In this document: piece by piece, positions 47,600 to 60,930 of the stretch
How positions within the stretch are numbered: position 1 is the stretch's first letter
Layout of the letters: each line of letters opens with the position of its first letter
Origin: Paratinospora sagittata
Lineage: Eukaryota > Streptophyta > Magnoliopsida > Ranunculales > Menispermaceae
Length of the DNA stretch: 64,000 bases
NCBI GenBank assembly: GCA_035771175.1
Contig: CM069592.1
Span: 37,898,198-37,962,197, forward strand
Direction of reading: 5' to 3'
The notes under the pieces: model-generated
What the model was told of the DNA's origin: nothing
Databases searched by the model: none
The model's input: only the letters and a program-made list of their open reading frames with translations
Translations under genes and position numbers: made by a program

Positions 47600-48665
47600 A
47601 TAGTAGAAATATAGATGAAGAGATGGCAAAAATTGAAAACCAAGATATACCAATGAGTGAAAACTTTTGAGGTCTTTAGAATCTATTATTCATTAATAGG
47701 GAGTAATAGGAGAAGATACAAACTATAGAGTTAAAGTAGGATGGGTTAAGAGGTGAAGCACTTTTGGACTATTACATGATTGACACTTCCTATTGAAGTT
47801 GTAAGGAAAACTTTATAAGACTGCGATTAGGCAAGCTGCACTAGTTATAGATGAATTGATGAAACATATTCAAAAGATATCCCATTGCATATTTTATTTC
47901 CTGATGATATAGTGTTAATTGATGAAATTAAATCTAGAGTAAGTGTTAAGCTAGAGCTTTGGAGAGAAGATTTAGAATCTAATGGGTTCAAAATTAGTAA
48001 GTCTAAAGTTGAATAAATTAAATGGATATTTAGTGGAAGTAGAAACGGTCAAACAAGATTAAAAGGCGAGAGATGCCAAGGTTAAAATTTTAGGTTTTTG
48101 GAATCATTTACTTAGCAAGGGAGAAATAGGTGAGGACGTGAACTATAGAATTAAAGCAGGATGGGTCTTAAGTGGAGAAATGCTTATTGAGTATTGTATG
48201 ATCGATACATTCCATTGAAACTTAAAGAAAACTTTCATATAAGACTGTCATCAAGCCAATCATGCTTTGTAGAACAAAATGTCGGGCAAAGAAGAAACAT
48301 TGACAAAGTGTAATTGAAATGCAATATTAAAATGGATTATGGATATACAGTAAAATATTGAAAGATAAAACTAGAAATGAACATATTGGAGAAATAGTAG
48401 AAGTAGCTCTAATTGGGGATAAAATAAGAGAGAACTAGTTAAGGTGGGTGGTTTGGACATGCACACAATGAAGACCAACCAATGCACCGCTTAGGAGGAA
48501 TGACTTATTAATGATGCTTAAAATAACTTGGATAGGGATAATTAAGCAAGAAATTAGCTTTTTGATAGAGTGGAGTGGATGTCCTGGAGGAAGTGGATTC
48601 TTGAATCTGACACCATGTAGTTAAGAAAATGCTTTGTTGGGTGAAGTAGAGTCTTTTCAGTTAAG
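47600..48665 (+). mobile_element. RTE-type LINE remnants, two overlapping copies
   Basis: Broken translation matches the RTE-like reverse-transcriptase C-terminal region common in plants. In the longer copy (about 47840-48660) I read LVIDELMKHIQ, LELWREDLESNGFKISKSK and GEIGEDVNYRIKAGW, then WFGHAHN-like sequence (GGWFGHAHNEDQP). A second, shorter tail fragment lies just before it at about 47610-47840 (GVIGEDTNYRVKVGWVK, GKLYKTAIRQA). The same protein region therefore appears twice, 480-490 bases apart. Stops and frameshifts are everywhere and the element is dead. Confidence 0.7.
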
Positions 48666-50140
48666 TTTACTACCCTTTTTTTTGGCTTTTCATAATATTG
48701 GAATGCATATCTCTAGCTTAGCTGGCCAATTATTTTGCTGGCAAGAAAGTGCATCTTAATGGTTTAGTTCTCATATCTGTTACTGCTTTGGAATACGTTA
48801 TTGATCTTTTGGTCTGAATTGTTGCAGGAAGTTCTCTCAAGTGCATTTGTAGAGTAAGTTGGAGCTTTTTGAAAAGTTGAGAATGACAGAGACTGCTATT
48901 TGGAAAGTTGTTGGGGACCCTTTATGTTCACCTGTGAAATTTACCCAAACAAACCATAACTTTAACTTCAATCTTTGGAATAATATGATATCCCCAGTTG
49001 TATGTGGGGTCAATTGTGCTGAAACACATTACTAGGCTATCCCCATTTGTCTTCTCTATGATGTTTTTGTCCTACTTCATTGCTGTTGCTGAATATATGA
49101 TGTTCAATTCCTGGTTCTTTTCATGCTTGAAGATCATATGGATGAAAAGATTCTTTAGGGCTGCCCATTCTGGTGCCCAATTTGATTTCAACGACCCTGA
49201 TAAGGTATTGTAACTGCAAGCTTTTCTATATGCTTCTCTTCATTCTCTTCCTATGGGTTACCTGCTATTGTTCTCCAGATTTCAAGCATGTGGAGTGGGT
49301 GCCAATACCATAATTAGGACAGGAAACCTGGTTGGATCTTGTTCTGCTTGTCTCACTAGAACCCTATTCAACCTCTACTAGAAGCAAATTGGCAAATAGA
49401 ATCCGGCATTGCTCTCTCTCTTAGGAATTTAGAATGTTATTTGATTAAAGTGATTGTTTTAATTAGCAACTAATCCGTTCAATACCTAATCAAATTGTAA
49501 GGTTCAAAGTTTCATTTGCAAGCTTTAATGGTATAATCTAATCGTGGTCAGTTATTGGGATTAGAATAATCATTCACGTTTTGAACATCACTACAAATAT
49601 TTTGGAAGATCCATATGAATGCATATTTGTTATTTATTTGTGCCATATTTGAGTGTGTAAATAATTCTTAAAAATGGTAAATTTTTTTAAGCCCATGAGG
49701 TTTACTCTTCATATTTTAACTAATTTTACCCAACCCAAAAAACCAGCTTTTAAAAAAAAAAAATAATTTGCACTACAAATTAATCCAACTAATCTAATAT
49801 ATGTAATTAAGCTAGTTCAAATTGATTGATTGCTTCATTTTATGTAAAGAGGGGCGATTCAAGCACATTTTCAGCGCACAACTTGAAAAGCACAGTAGAT
49901 ACTCTCAAATGATATATATACATCAATACGCTATTCCAAGGCATCTTACACTATGGGGTAAAATGCTAAAAACATGTTCAATAACTCTTAACAACCACAA
50001 CCTGGCCATCACTAATCCTAGCATTGAACATCATATCCTACATAGAGATATCTTTTAAATAAAGAGGGTAGCAATCTTCTTCCCCTCGTGAATCTGCATC
50101 GTCATGTTCTGTACAACAAGTATCGTGTGCTGGAATCAGT
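48666..50140. other. Intergenic, no gene supported
   Basis: A splice-flanked open block near 49140-49204 (RFFRAAHSGAQFDFNDPDK before GTATTG) is noted but not assignable. The remainder is AT-rich. Confidence 0.35.
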
Positions 50141-53100
50141 CTAAACGAAAAGCTCTTCCTTGGATTCAGCAGTGTCTTTATCATCCTTATCAACCATCCA
50201 TTCCTGCTTTGGCCCCTTCATAATTATGCAGGGCAGCAAAGTTATTTAAGGGAGATTAATTTACACCAGAACAGGAATGTGTCTCAATGTTTCTAACTCA
50301 TCAAAAAAGAAAAACAAAGCAAATTGAATGCAATATCACATGTAGTGCAAGCAAAGGTTTTTTAAACTAGGATCATGGAAGTTGAGGGAATTTAACATGC
50401 ATCTTTTATGTTTGGCTCTCAGCCATGTTTGCCATGGTTGAAGAAAACCAGATATGAGTGTGTGACTACTCCCTGTAAGACCAGGCTACAGGTCTCAAGA
50501 AAACCAGAGATGAACAGAAGATCCTAATGTGGGTGTATGGCAGTGAGCCTTTGACTGTAATCAATGTTAACTAATACCTTCCCTTGCCGTATGATTGTTG
50601 GAGGATATTGTGTCATGTCCACTACAGTGGATGGATCAGCCACTCGAACACCACCATCAACAACAAAATCAAGCCCCTGAAAATATATTACGAGATGAAG
50701 TTAATGAAAAGCATTGAGTAATTTTGGTAACAAGAAAGAAATTAGACTGAAACTGAATTGAGTGTATAAATTAAATCAGACTAAGCAGAAGAAGTTCATA
50801 CCTCTGGTCCATAAATATCAGCTATTACAACAGGATCTATCATCCATTCATCTTCCCTTGGCCACTTTACACTGAGGAAAGGATTATGCACATATTGTAT
50901 TGAAAGACAAGATTAGAGTGAAGAACGAGAATACCAATGTAGCTGTTCAAACAAAAATCAAAACAATTAGAGCGAATAAAGAATTGCAAATAGTCTATGA
51001 TTCATTGCTGACCTTGTGGATATCAATGGTGAATCCATCGTTTCAAGTATTGTTTTGCATATAAAATCAGCTGGCATGCGAACACCCACGTTCTTCCTTG
51101 ATGCATATTTCGCAGTTGTTGTCCCATACCTTGTACACTGTTTTGGAAGTTCCTTGCTTGCAGGTAATATGAAAGTATACTGCCATGGCAGATGGCACAA
51201 CAAAATGTCAAATGGCCACGCTTCCCCCACATGAAAAGTTAAGAGGAAATCTAAGCTACCAAGCATCCAGTGGGGGGATAGCCAGTTCAATACTCAATAG
51301 TCATCCTTTGTATTGAAATAAAAAATAAAATAAAATAAAATAAACAAGAGTCATCCTTACTGGCCCAGGGAAGCAATGCTTAACTACTCGAAAAATGTTT
51401 GTCGAGCCTCGGCCATTTCCACATGGAAAGCCCATTGTATATGTATCTATGTCATGGAAGGAGCGGCATAGTATACTAAGTGGCTGCAGGAAATATACAA
51501 ACTTGTTAGAAAATGTTAAAACTTGGCTATGTACCATCCACTATAGTGCTTAACGAATCTAAACATATCTTGGAGTAGCAATAAATAAGATTTAAGGATT
51601 CTGCATGACAATTAAATAGAGTAACGACCAGCAATGTTACTTACCTTTGAAGCTTCTATCTTCTTGATTCTGCAATTAGAAAACATAAAATAAACCTTTG
51701 TCAAAGAAGAAACATACAATAAACACACCGACTAATTCTAAACTCTATAGAAGTTGCAAATAAAAACTACATATTTTCGATTGAGTACAACATGCGGGAA
51801 ACTAAAAGCCAGCACGTGAAGCCATTTTACCTGTGGAGACGTTCAATGGCTGACTGACTTTTCAGATCACAAACAATTGCATACCTAAATGCACCCAAAA
51901 CACATTAAAGTATTAACATATAGTAATAAATGAAGAGCTGTGCAAAGGGTAAGTCCTATGTTAGCAATTGAAACCATATAACCAACCCAACCAACATACA
52001 ATTTTGCTTCATTGCAATAAAAAAAAGAAACAAGCAAACTATAGTATCAGCATACACAGTATCTGTAGGAATGACCCCAACAGCTCCTTCTTTCAAAAGT
52101 TTAACCACAGGTTCCAATTTCCAATTGTCTGATCCTGAAGCATCAACTTCCACATAAAGCAAGCCATCACCACCCTGAAATCCACCCCAACCAACTTTCA
52201 ATAAAAAATCTTGAACTCTCCTCCTCATGTCAAAACTACCAATTCATAACCCATTCTCTGTTTTATTTTGTCTTCTGTTTTTTCCCATTTTCAGCATCAA
52301 CACAGTCAAAATTGCTAGAATCATAAATAGGCAAGATTCAAAACTCTCTCCCTCTTCATGACTCAGGTGCTCATGGCTAGTTGGAATCTGCGCTCAAAAC
52401 TATTGCATAACAGCTAGGATAACCATATAAACAGAACCTACAACAATTCAACAGTCAACACAAGTGACTGATACAATATATAAGAAAATTTGAAATCAAA
52501 ATAAAAAAGGTAAGAACCTAAAGAATAAAACAAACACAATCCACTGGTACTATCAATAAGATTTAAAACTAGAATCATAAATAAGCAAGATTCAAAACTA
52601 TCTATCTCTTCAAGACTCAGGTGCTTGTGGCTAGTTAGGATCCGCACTCAAAACTATTGCATAACAGCTATAAAAAAACGGTATAAACAGAACTTACAAC
52701 ACTTCAACACAATTGACTGATACAATCAATAAGAAAAATTAAGGTAAGAATCAAAAGAACAAAACAAATACAATTGATTAATACTATCGATAACATTTAA
52801 GGCTAGAATCATAAATAAGCAAGATTCAGAACTATCTATCTCTACAAGACTTAGGTGCTCGTGGCTAGTTCGGATCTGCACTCAAAACCATTGCATAACA
52901 GCTATAAATAACCATATAAACAGAACTTACAACACTTCAACACAACTGATTGATACGATCAATAAGAAAAAATTAAGGCAAGAATCAAAACAACAAAACA
53001 TACAAACAAACACTATTGACTGACAAAATCAATAAGAGAAACCGAAATCAAACATGCGATGGTTAGAAAGGAATCGAGAATGAGATTATAAACAGAACTT

Positions 53101-53523
53101 ACAACACTTCAACATGCACAATTGACTGATACAATCAATAAGAAAAAATAAAATTAATCTAACAATCAAAACCACAAAACAAACACAATTATGTTGACTG
53201 ATAAAAAATCAATAAGAGAAACCGAAATCAAAACATGCGATGGTTAGAAAGGAATTGAGAATCAGAGACTAATCATAGAAGCTCAACCAAGAACCAACCT
53301 TATTGAAACGAGGAGCGGAGTACTTGAGGCGCTTAGGGTTTCGCTTAGCAACAGCCGAAATACAAAATCGGAGCCTCGGTAGTGACTCGATGTTCGTATT
53401 TATATTGAACGAAACACGACGGCAATCGCTCGGGATGTAACGAAGGTTAGTAGCTACGGAGCGTCGGAAAGATAGGCATAGAGCGGTGGCGGACCCACCT
53501 GAAGTGATCGTTTCTGACGCCAT
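50141..53523 (-). CDS. YrdC/Sua5-domain protein (tRNA threonylcarbamoyl-AMP synthase-like)
   Basis: Nine exons join in frame to 318 aa: 53523-53299, 52174-52056, 51884-51831, 51669-51645, 51483-51361, 51179-51013, 50871-50802, 50676-50578 and 50215-50141. An N-terminal Ser/Arg-rich segment (MASETITSGGSATALCLSFR) may be an organelle transit peptide. The YrdC fold follows: VVKLLKEGAVGVIPTDTVYA, IVCDLKSQSAIERLHRIKKI, EASKPLSILCRSFHDIDTY, VKHCFPGPYTFILPASKELP, ASRKNVGVRMP, DSPLISTSVK and FVVDGGVRVADPSTVVDMT. Family members make L-threonylcarbamoyl-AMP for t6A at tRNA position 37; this plant subfamily is less studied, so the reaction is inferred. Exon 4 is only 25 bases. Intron 1 (about 1.1 kb) holds tandem repeats. 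Confidence 0.93.
52310..53120. repeat. Tandem repeats of about 235-253 bp in YrdC-gene intron 1
   Basis: CTAGAATCATAAATA(A/G)GCAAG begins near 52315, 52568 and 52803. Each is followed by a GACT(C/T)AGGTGCTCGTGGCTAG-like word, ATTGCATAACAGCTA and ATAAACAGAAC(T/C)TACAACA. A further partial copy (ATAAACAGAACTTACAACAC then GACTGATACAATCAATAAG) lies near 53090. Units differ by scattered changes and small indels. Confidence 0.85.
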
Positions 53524-54002
53524 TTCAGGTTATAATATGGTGAGAGAGATCGGAAATTAACTTAGGATATATACATGGACAGGTAAGGGAGTGTCAAGTT
53601 TATTATATGCGGGGAGTTTTTGAGTTTTGTTGAAGTGGGATTCTAGAATGATTTAGCAACTTTTTTTGGGAGTCCGAGTTCAGTCTGATTGAGAATGATA
53701 GCCTTAGGAAGTAGTAAATATCGAGGAAGGAGAAGAAAGGAGATGTATTATATATACTAGTGAGTGGCACGTGCAAACAACAGTGCCTAAAAGAAAACAA
53801 AACCAAAAGATAAATAATATAAATAATGGGGAGTAATAAATAAGAGTATGTGATCTTTGAAATTCTTCTTTGTTTTCTTGTAATTGATCATAAAAGCCAT
53901 GTTCATAAACATCGGTGACCTTCTCAGAACCTTCACTGGGGACCAATTAACACCATGTATAGTAGTTCTGCATTGTACTTAATACTGATAAAATTTTAAA
54001 AG

Positions 54003-54018
<16 letters not shown>
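53524..54018. other. Intergenic between the YrdC gene start and the ASY1 end, no gene seen
   Basis: Upstream region of the YrdC gene. No firm promoter motif was identified. Confidence 0.4.

Positions 54019-54052
<34 letters not shown>
54019..54052. repeat. (TA)n microsatellite
   Basis: About 17 TA units preceded by a 16-base A run. Confidence 0.95.
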
Positions 54053-54056
<4 letters not shown>

Positions 54057-54647
54057 CAACAAGAATAAATACTAATATAAAAATCTAAAAAGAAAAAAAA
54101 TGATAATATTTAATTTTCAATGCAGATTAACTGCCTCCAATTATCATGTTTTTACGTGGATTTATTATTCATGAATACAATGAATATTTGGTGATAACAT
54201 TTTGCACAAGACTTAATAAAAAAATAAAATAATAATCCACAAATACGCCAAGTATCCTAAGTAATTCATTTCGAAAGAGAGAAGGATCTACTTTGGAAAA
54301 AATAGGAATTCGCAGAATCAACGTTCATTGTTCATTTAACGCCGAGGAATGTCTTTAGAAGTAACAATCTATCTCGGCAGCTCAAAGATGTATTACCTAT
54401 AATGCTGTAATAAACCTCAAGGATGGCAAGAATGGCGAACACACATAGGGGAAATAATAGAGCTTCCCAAAGAGATACAAGAGGAAGATCGATTTGAGAG
54501 ATAATTGGAAACAGTTGTCTATTTCTGTGAGAATGAGATTTATTTTTGAAAGCAACTTCCAAAAGGATACTCTAGTGGAAACAGATCCTATGATCTACTT
54601 TATCATTTACTTGGGAGCCAAATGCAGGATTTCACTCGGCTCCGTTT
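54053..54647. other. Intergenic and ASY1 3' UTR, no gene seen
   Basis: AT-rich to about 54300. The ORF at 54332-54562 has no recognised similarity and lies in the presumed 3' UTR/downstream region of ASY1. Confidence 0.4.
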
Positions 54648-57600
54648 CTATGCTGCTTCTGCTTTCTGGCGCTTTACATACTGAATGATCGGCTCCTTAA
54701 CCTGCCACGAGAATACAAAAATGAAAACCATTTGATTTTACGCGATTTCAAGATATTAGATTGTACCGTGCTTGTTTTCCTAGAACGCTTCTCTTGAGTG
54801 GAGCGACCGCACGTTGTAGTGTCACCTTCGTCACAGTGAGTGATCCTCCCATTTGTGCCTCTGTTATCATTTCGTGGTACCATGCTCTCTCGTGAAGCAA
54901 TTGGCTGTAGACCATGAGGAAAACAAGTTTTCTAAAGTTGTTCAACATCTATGCTGTAGACATAAAACAAGCTCTCTTTGTTAACATCTAGGCTGGCTTG
55001 ATATATAAAGATGGGCTTTACTTATTAACTATAGTTTTGGGGGCAAGTAGTTTCTAACACGTTAACTACCTGTTTCTCTCGTTTATTAATTTAGTTTTTC
55101 ATCTTTATTATAAATTTAGTCCATGTGTTATCATGCACATAAGGAAAAGTGTTAATGTGTCATCATGCACATAAGGGAAAGTGTTAATGTCTATGTTAAC
55201 TTAATATACATAGTTGGGTCTCTAACTTATCAGCTATTACTATTGGGTTTGGTGGTTTTTTAACACTCTTTGTTAATTAGGACGCATTCCCCTTAAGATG
55301 GCACAGCTTCTTCCAAGTGACAGCCAACATGAATGGTTTGCCAATGGTAGACCTGGTGTTTAAATGTCTGAAAGAACGAAGGTAGCAAACTGGAACTCCA
55401 AGGCAATTAATTACCAGTATTCGTAACTACTCAATCTTTGCTGTTGATATCCCCTTTCTTCCCTCCCCTTAACCAAAATAATATCATAATCAGTAGCATT
55501 TTGTGTGAAAAAAAAGGGTGTGCAATTTGGTCTTTTGGTAACTTCTTGAAGGTTGGTTGGCCGGTTGGAATTCTCACAAGCTGAGTTATGTTGTGTTTCA
55601 GAGTCAAACAGATAAAAGGATGAAGAAGTATTACTACAAAGCCAAATTCCTTAGGTAGGAAGGTACGTTAAAATAAGTAGAACTGAGATAAGAAACTAAC
55701 CTCTGCCATGCTCATGGGCGTGTTTCCTTGTTCCCTCTCGTTCCTACTCAAGCCATTTTTATCTGTATCGGACCTCCCTCGAGTGCGTGTCTGATCAGAT
55801 CCAAATGAGTGGAGCCCAGCACATGTCGACATGTCCTTGTGATTGGTTCCTAATCCACCATTTATATGCAGTTTAGTCTTAAATGAAAAATATAGAAATT
55901 CAAGGTCCTGATTAGCTCAAGTAGGCGCGAAAATCTGCACCATTGGATCTGCTACTTGGTTTGCTTGATTCGTTTGACACCATGGCAGAAGCTGTATGGT
56001 CAAACGTTTTCTTCACCTCAGTTAACTTTCTGTTGGTCAACTCAGAGTGAATGACACGCTTGCCTGCGAAAAAAAAAAAGATTACACTGGAACACTGAAT
56101 TTTGTTTAAATGCTAATCCAGCAAGCTCTCAAGGGACACTTTCTTTGTTTGGCTTTATTAAGTTAGGAGGGTTGAAATAAGTACTACCTAGTCTTCGGTT
56201 GCCTTTGCCTTCTATAAATCCATCCACCGCCATCTTATCAATCATTTTCTGCACCGTAGTCTTATTCACTTCCCCTTCTAGTTTGCTCTGAAGCTTTGCC
56301 ACGGTTACATATTCCATAGGAAGAGCATGATACAAGGCCTGCAAATACACAATAAACAACCTTCTTGATATTCTAGAAAGTAGAAACATTTTCTACCAAT
56401 CTTCCATCCATCTTTCATCAATATCAGAACACATGATGGTTTGGATAATTAACATTCAATGTATCCAAGAATTGCAATTTATTTTGTCAAATTTCTGATC
56501 ATTCATATTAGATACTGTAATTTGTTGTTTACTGTCCTTGGCTTCCTACAAGACAATCTTTAGAGTTTAGATACCTTCATGTACAAATAATCTTCCTCCC
56601 TTTTTTTGTGAGCTTTGCCACCAAGTGGACTTCCTTGCTCATCCATCTCTTCTTTCACATCATCTAAGCTGGGGTCAAATTTCTGTAATTTTGATCTCTT
56701 TAATGAAGACGTTCACTTTTGCTTTCTAAAATGAAATAATATAAAATGCACCCAAAAACACAAAAAGAACCTTTTGCTTGTTGATGGCGTAAGCATCTCT
56801 TGCTGTTCTTGATAGAAACCCTTCATCTACGAGTTTATCCATGATTTCTATCAAGTTGAACCAATCAAATTAAAAACTAACATTTAGATTAGCTTCACGA
56901 AAAAGGAAAAAAAGAAAAAAAGAAAAGAAAAGAACAGGCAGCAACTATTTGAGCAGTTTCTTCCCCTGTAAGCAGAACTATGGAATTGAGTTCTCCATTT
57001 ACCTTCAATCAAAGCCTGCAAAGGATACAATTAAATCATTTAGCTCAAGTAATTTAATTAATATTAACTATGACCCCTGTAGATCTAATATAGCCATAAC
57101 AAATTTCTTATCCCATTTTTTATTAAAGGTCTATCTCACTGATTGAGAGATCAATGGATCAGTAAGAGTTTTCTGAAGTAGATTTCCTAAGCAAATAAAT
57201 GACGTGGGTGGGTGAACGCAGTTGATTCACAGACATGCTGTTAGTGTTCTGCATGCGTGGTGTGCAAACCTTCCCTATATCTTAGATTGATAAACAATGG
57301 CTAAACTAAGAAAGTGAAGTAAATAAGTAGCAGATGAGCAGATGAGACAAGGAAAAAAAAAAGGCTTGATTGGATGATCATCCTTACCATACTGATGTCA
57401 GGGAAGTTTGACAGAACATCGGTGAGTTCAACAGTGGCAATATGATGCAATCCAATCCATTCCTTCACACGTTCTAACTGTTGCTTATCCTCCTCCGGAT
57501 CTTGAGTGTTATCTAAAGCACAACAAACAAAATTCAGAATTGATTAAGCATGCCCTTTATTTAAAGATGACAAGAAGGGAACGAAAAGTAATAGCTAGAA

Positions 57601-60471
57601 AGAGAAAACTTGCAAAGGCTCTCTTAATCTTTGTTAATTTTTTTTACCTTCGTCGACCATGCCATCATCATCATGTGAAGGATGTTTAGCTGTTAGAACA
57701 GCATGTTAGTTCCACTCTCCAAAAAAAAAAAAAAAGAATAAATAAAGTGGGTTGCTTTAGAATTTTCCATATAAATAACACCTACAAGATGTACATACCT
57801 ACAGGAGCTACAATGTATTGATCTCCTTCCGGTGAATGGTTCACCTGAGATGCATCAGATTTTGAAATGAAACTCATTGTAAATGACAGTGGCATGCCTT
57901 TCACCACCCACATCTCTCAAGACTATCATTGATAGGAAATACATAACATTGTGTTTTTGCAGTGCCAAAGGAGCTTGCGTGATGGACACCTCACCTCACC
58001 ATCAGAATCTGAAGAGTCTTGTTGGTGTTCAGAATCAGCTCCCAAACTCACCTCTTCATCCTCTTGGATATCATCATTTTCATCCTCACAGGGGTCAAGA
58101 ACACTCTTAACCTGCATGGCAAACATTAAACAAACCTCAAGCTTCATTCATTGAAAATGGAAATTATCTTTGCAAATGTCAAGCAGTTCTCTTGGTCCTT
58201 TCTTACCTTGAGAGCCAATATCAAATGTTTGCTGTTGACATTCCCAACCTCCATCTTCAGAGGTTTTTTAGTCCATGGATTATTAGCTTCGTCAACTGAG
58301 CAACTTCTGAAGAATGGAGGTTCATAATCTGCAGGCTGTAATATCTTCCACCAATGTTATTTTTACAAGTGGGTTTATAAGTAAAATTTCTTACATGGAC
58401 GATTAATTCTTTCTTTGAATATGAAGGAAACAGGTAGCAAACATGAATTTCGTCAAGAGACATACCGTCACATCATCATAGTACAGGAGCTTCATCACAA
58501 TAATACGCTGAAATTCATATTAAACAAATCCGTTACTTGGCTGGAGTTTTGTTTGGCATTGTAAAGATTTTCTCAAATACAAGAGCTGGTTGTCTTACCT
58601 CTTCTGGCATCTGATCAAGAGTCCTCATCAACTGAACCAAGGTTCTTATCATTTTACAAGCAGAACTCCTGATTGTTGAGATAAATGGATAAGAATTCTG
58701 CTTAAACTGAAGAAAGCCCAGTGAATAAGATACTGGATAAAAGAAGCCTTGAGAAGGATATGTACCTCATCTGGTTAGGAGTAACATCTGTGCAGTCAGT
58801 GGACTTAAACGCTGTACCTTGATTTTTGTTTCCAGTACGATTGATGTTCATTGAAACCTCTTGGCTGTCTGAATTTGAGTAACTGAAAGAAACTGCATAG
58901 AAAACTTTCTAGCATTCATTTTCTGAGAGTGACCTCGGAGACATTAAAAACTAGAAGCAACACCAAACTTCCTACTCTATTCAACCAGTTCAAAGCATGT
59001 GCATGCTTGGTGGTAGATGCACTGGGGAGAAAACACTTCATAGGAATTAATGCTGCGTTTGTAAATGTATAACTGACACAAGGATGGGGAAGTATGATAC
59101 AATCATAGTCATCGTGTATTCCCAATCACAAATATCAGGGCCAACAATAGCAGAATTTTCATTGGTGAAGAAAAAATATCTTACAGGTGTATTCCTCAAG
59201 CATAGGGCCATCTATTGCTTCACATATACAGAATACAAGCATTCTCAGGTACTTTTTCTGCAATGCATCATATACACCTGCAGCAGTGGGATGAGTGAAC
59301 AAAAGAAAAACAGGTTCACTTTTGCTCAGTGGTACATATAAAATGTAAACAGAAATATAATCTAATATACCTTTCTCCATCCAATCTATTAGCCTGCGTG
59401 ATTCAGCATCCATTGGCATAAGCTTTTTGATCTTCATCTCTGTTAAATAGCACACTACTTTTAAATTCTATTCTGTAATTCTGATGGAAGATAAGGGATT
59501 CCAATGAGCAAGAGATTACCAAGTGCGGGAACCGACTTATCATTGAAATATTTCTCTGGAAAAAGGCCTCTGATATAGCTTATGTTGAATATGGCAATAC
59601 GAAGCAAATTTCTCGTCTGTTTGGTCCAAAATCATGAGCAGAAAATAAGAAGCTTAGAGTGTAATGCAGGGATGGACTATAGATCCTACAAGGATAGAGT
59701 GTAACTTCTATCCCTGTCCTTTTCAGTGTACCTTTGTAGATCGTACGAGGATACGATCTAAGCAAAGAGAGAGAGCAGATTTTGATATGGTTCTTTCTAG
59801 AAAAAAAATCCAATTAAGGTCCATAAACATACACTGAAAAAAGAAACAATTGTAGGTTCAAGTCTCATAAAGTTTCTGATATAACCAGAGTTCTATTGAT
59901 ATTCCTGATGTTCCGTTCGTAACTGAAAGCTTGATGGAGATACACGCAAATTGAGCTTAGGAACATAATGTTTACAAACATCAGATCTGATGAAATTCGT
60001 TGGACAATGAAGCTCTCTCTTACCAAATTCATGGAAATCGATCAAATATAGAGATCCTACTATGCTTTGATCCTATATCGAAAGATAAGATAACAGTTCC
60101 AAAATCGATGTATTAAGTATCATAAGCTCATTACATCAGAGATCCACTTTGATTGAATGCAACCAAACAATTCGATTCGGCTCGGATGTAACTTCATCCA
60201 GCAAATTTTACGATCAATAGAGCCTAGAAAATCTTAAAAAACCAAGTGAACAAGTGATCGATTCGGATATAATATTACCAGGAGGAGAGAATCCTGTTCG
60301 GTGATCTCCGCCTCCTTCACTTTCTGAGCAACAACCTGAGATAGAAAAAAAAATAAAAATGGCAAAGCGATTACAACAAACAAACAGAAGAGAATTTAAT
60401 GATAACGACAGGAACATGAAGAGACGATGGATTGAGCGAGCTATGAATCGCGGGGAAAGAATTCGCACCAT
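54648..60471 (-). CDS. ASY1: Meiotic chromosome-axis HORMA-domain protein ASY1
   Basis: Twenty-one coding exons join to 609 aa: 60471-60469 (ATG only), 60335-60279, 59616-59520, 59439-59371, 59277-59185, 58892-58766, 58668-58599, 58507-58466, 58335-58207, 58111-57995, 57844-57799, 57689-57648, 57512-57388, 57015-57003, 56847-56771, 56682-56575, 56338-56188, 56063-55941, 55849-55701, 54904-54767 and 54701-54648. The HORMA domain covers about residues 15-230 ([53 protein letters not shown]). An acidic linker follows ([19 protein letters not shown]), then a SWIRM/winged-helix region ([20 protein letters not shown]). The tail has [20 protein letters not shown] and ends [16 protein letters not shown]1 loads on the meiotic axis and is needed for homologue synapsis and crossover control. 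The length is near that of Arabidopsis ASY1 (596 aa). Exon 14 is a 13-base microexon. Confidence 0.95.
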
Positions 60472-60604
60472 TGTTCTGGCTTTTGGAACAGACAGCTGAA
60501 GCAGAAGTAGAAGAAGATAGCAATCTCAAATTCTCAATCTGTCTGAACTCTTAAAAGAATCAGTTCGAAAAATGAGAATAAATGGAGGGCTTAACAGAAA
60601 TGAG

Positions 60605-60614
60605 CTTTATATAG
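60605..60614 (-). promoter_or_regulatory. TATA box of ASY1
   Basis: CTATATAAAG on the minus strand lies about 135 bases upstream of the ATG, in otherwise unremarkable sequence. Confidence 0.55.
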
Positions 60615-60930
60615 TTGAGAGTTGGGACTAACCATGACCTGTGGGTCAATCAATAACTGCCATGGTTAAGCAGTGTACACGTGTCGATCTATCCTTATAT
60701 GACACTATATAAATGCTGCACCTTTGCTGATGTAGAGTAATGCAACATTACATCCAAAATGTAAATAATTTAATAGTATTTAATTGTGATATGCATTTAT
60801 ATTATTATGATTGTGGACATAAATTTTTAAAATCTGTTTTTTTTTTTTCACTTGAATGTATTGTTGCTTATAACTAATATCTAACACAATATTCATAATA
60901 TTTTAAAACTCTCGTAAATTTGATGTATTT

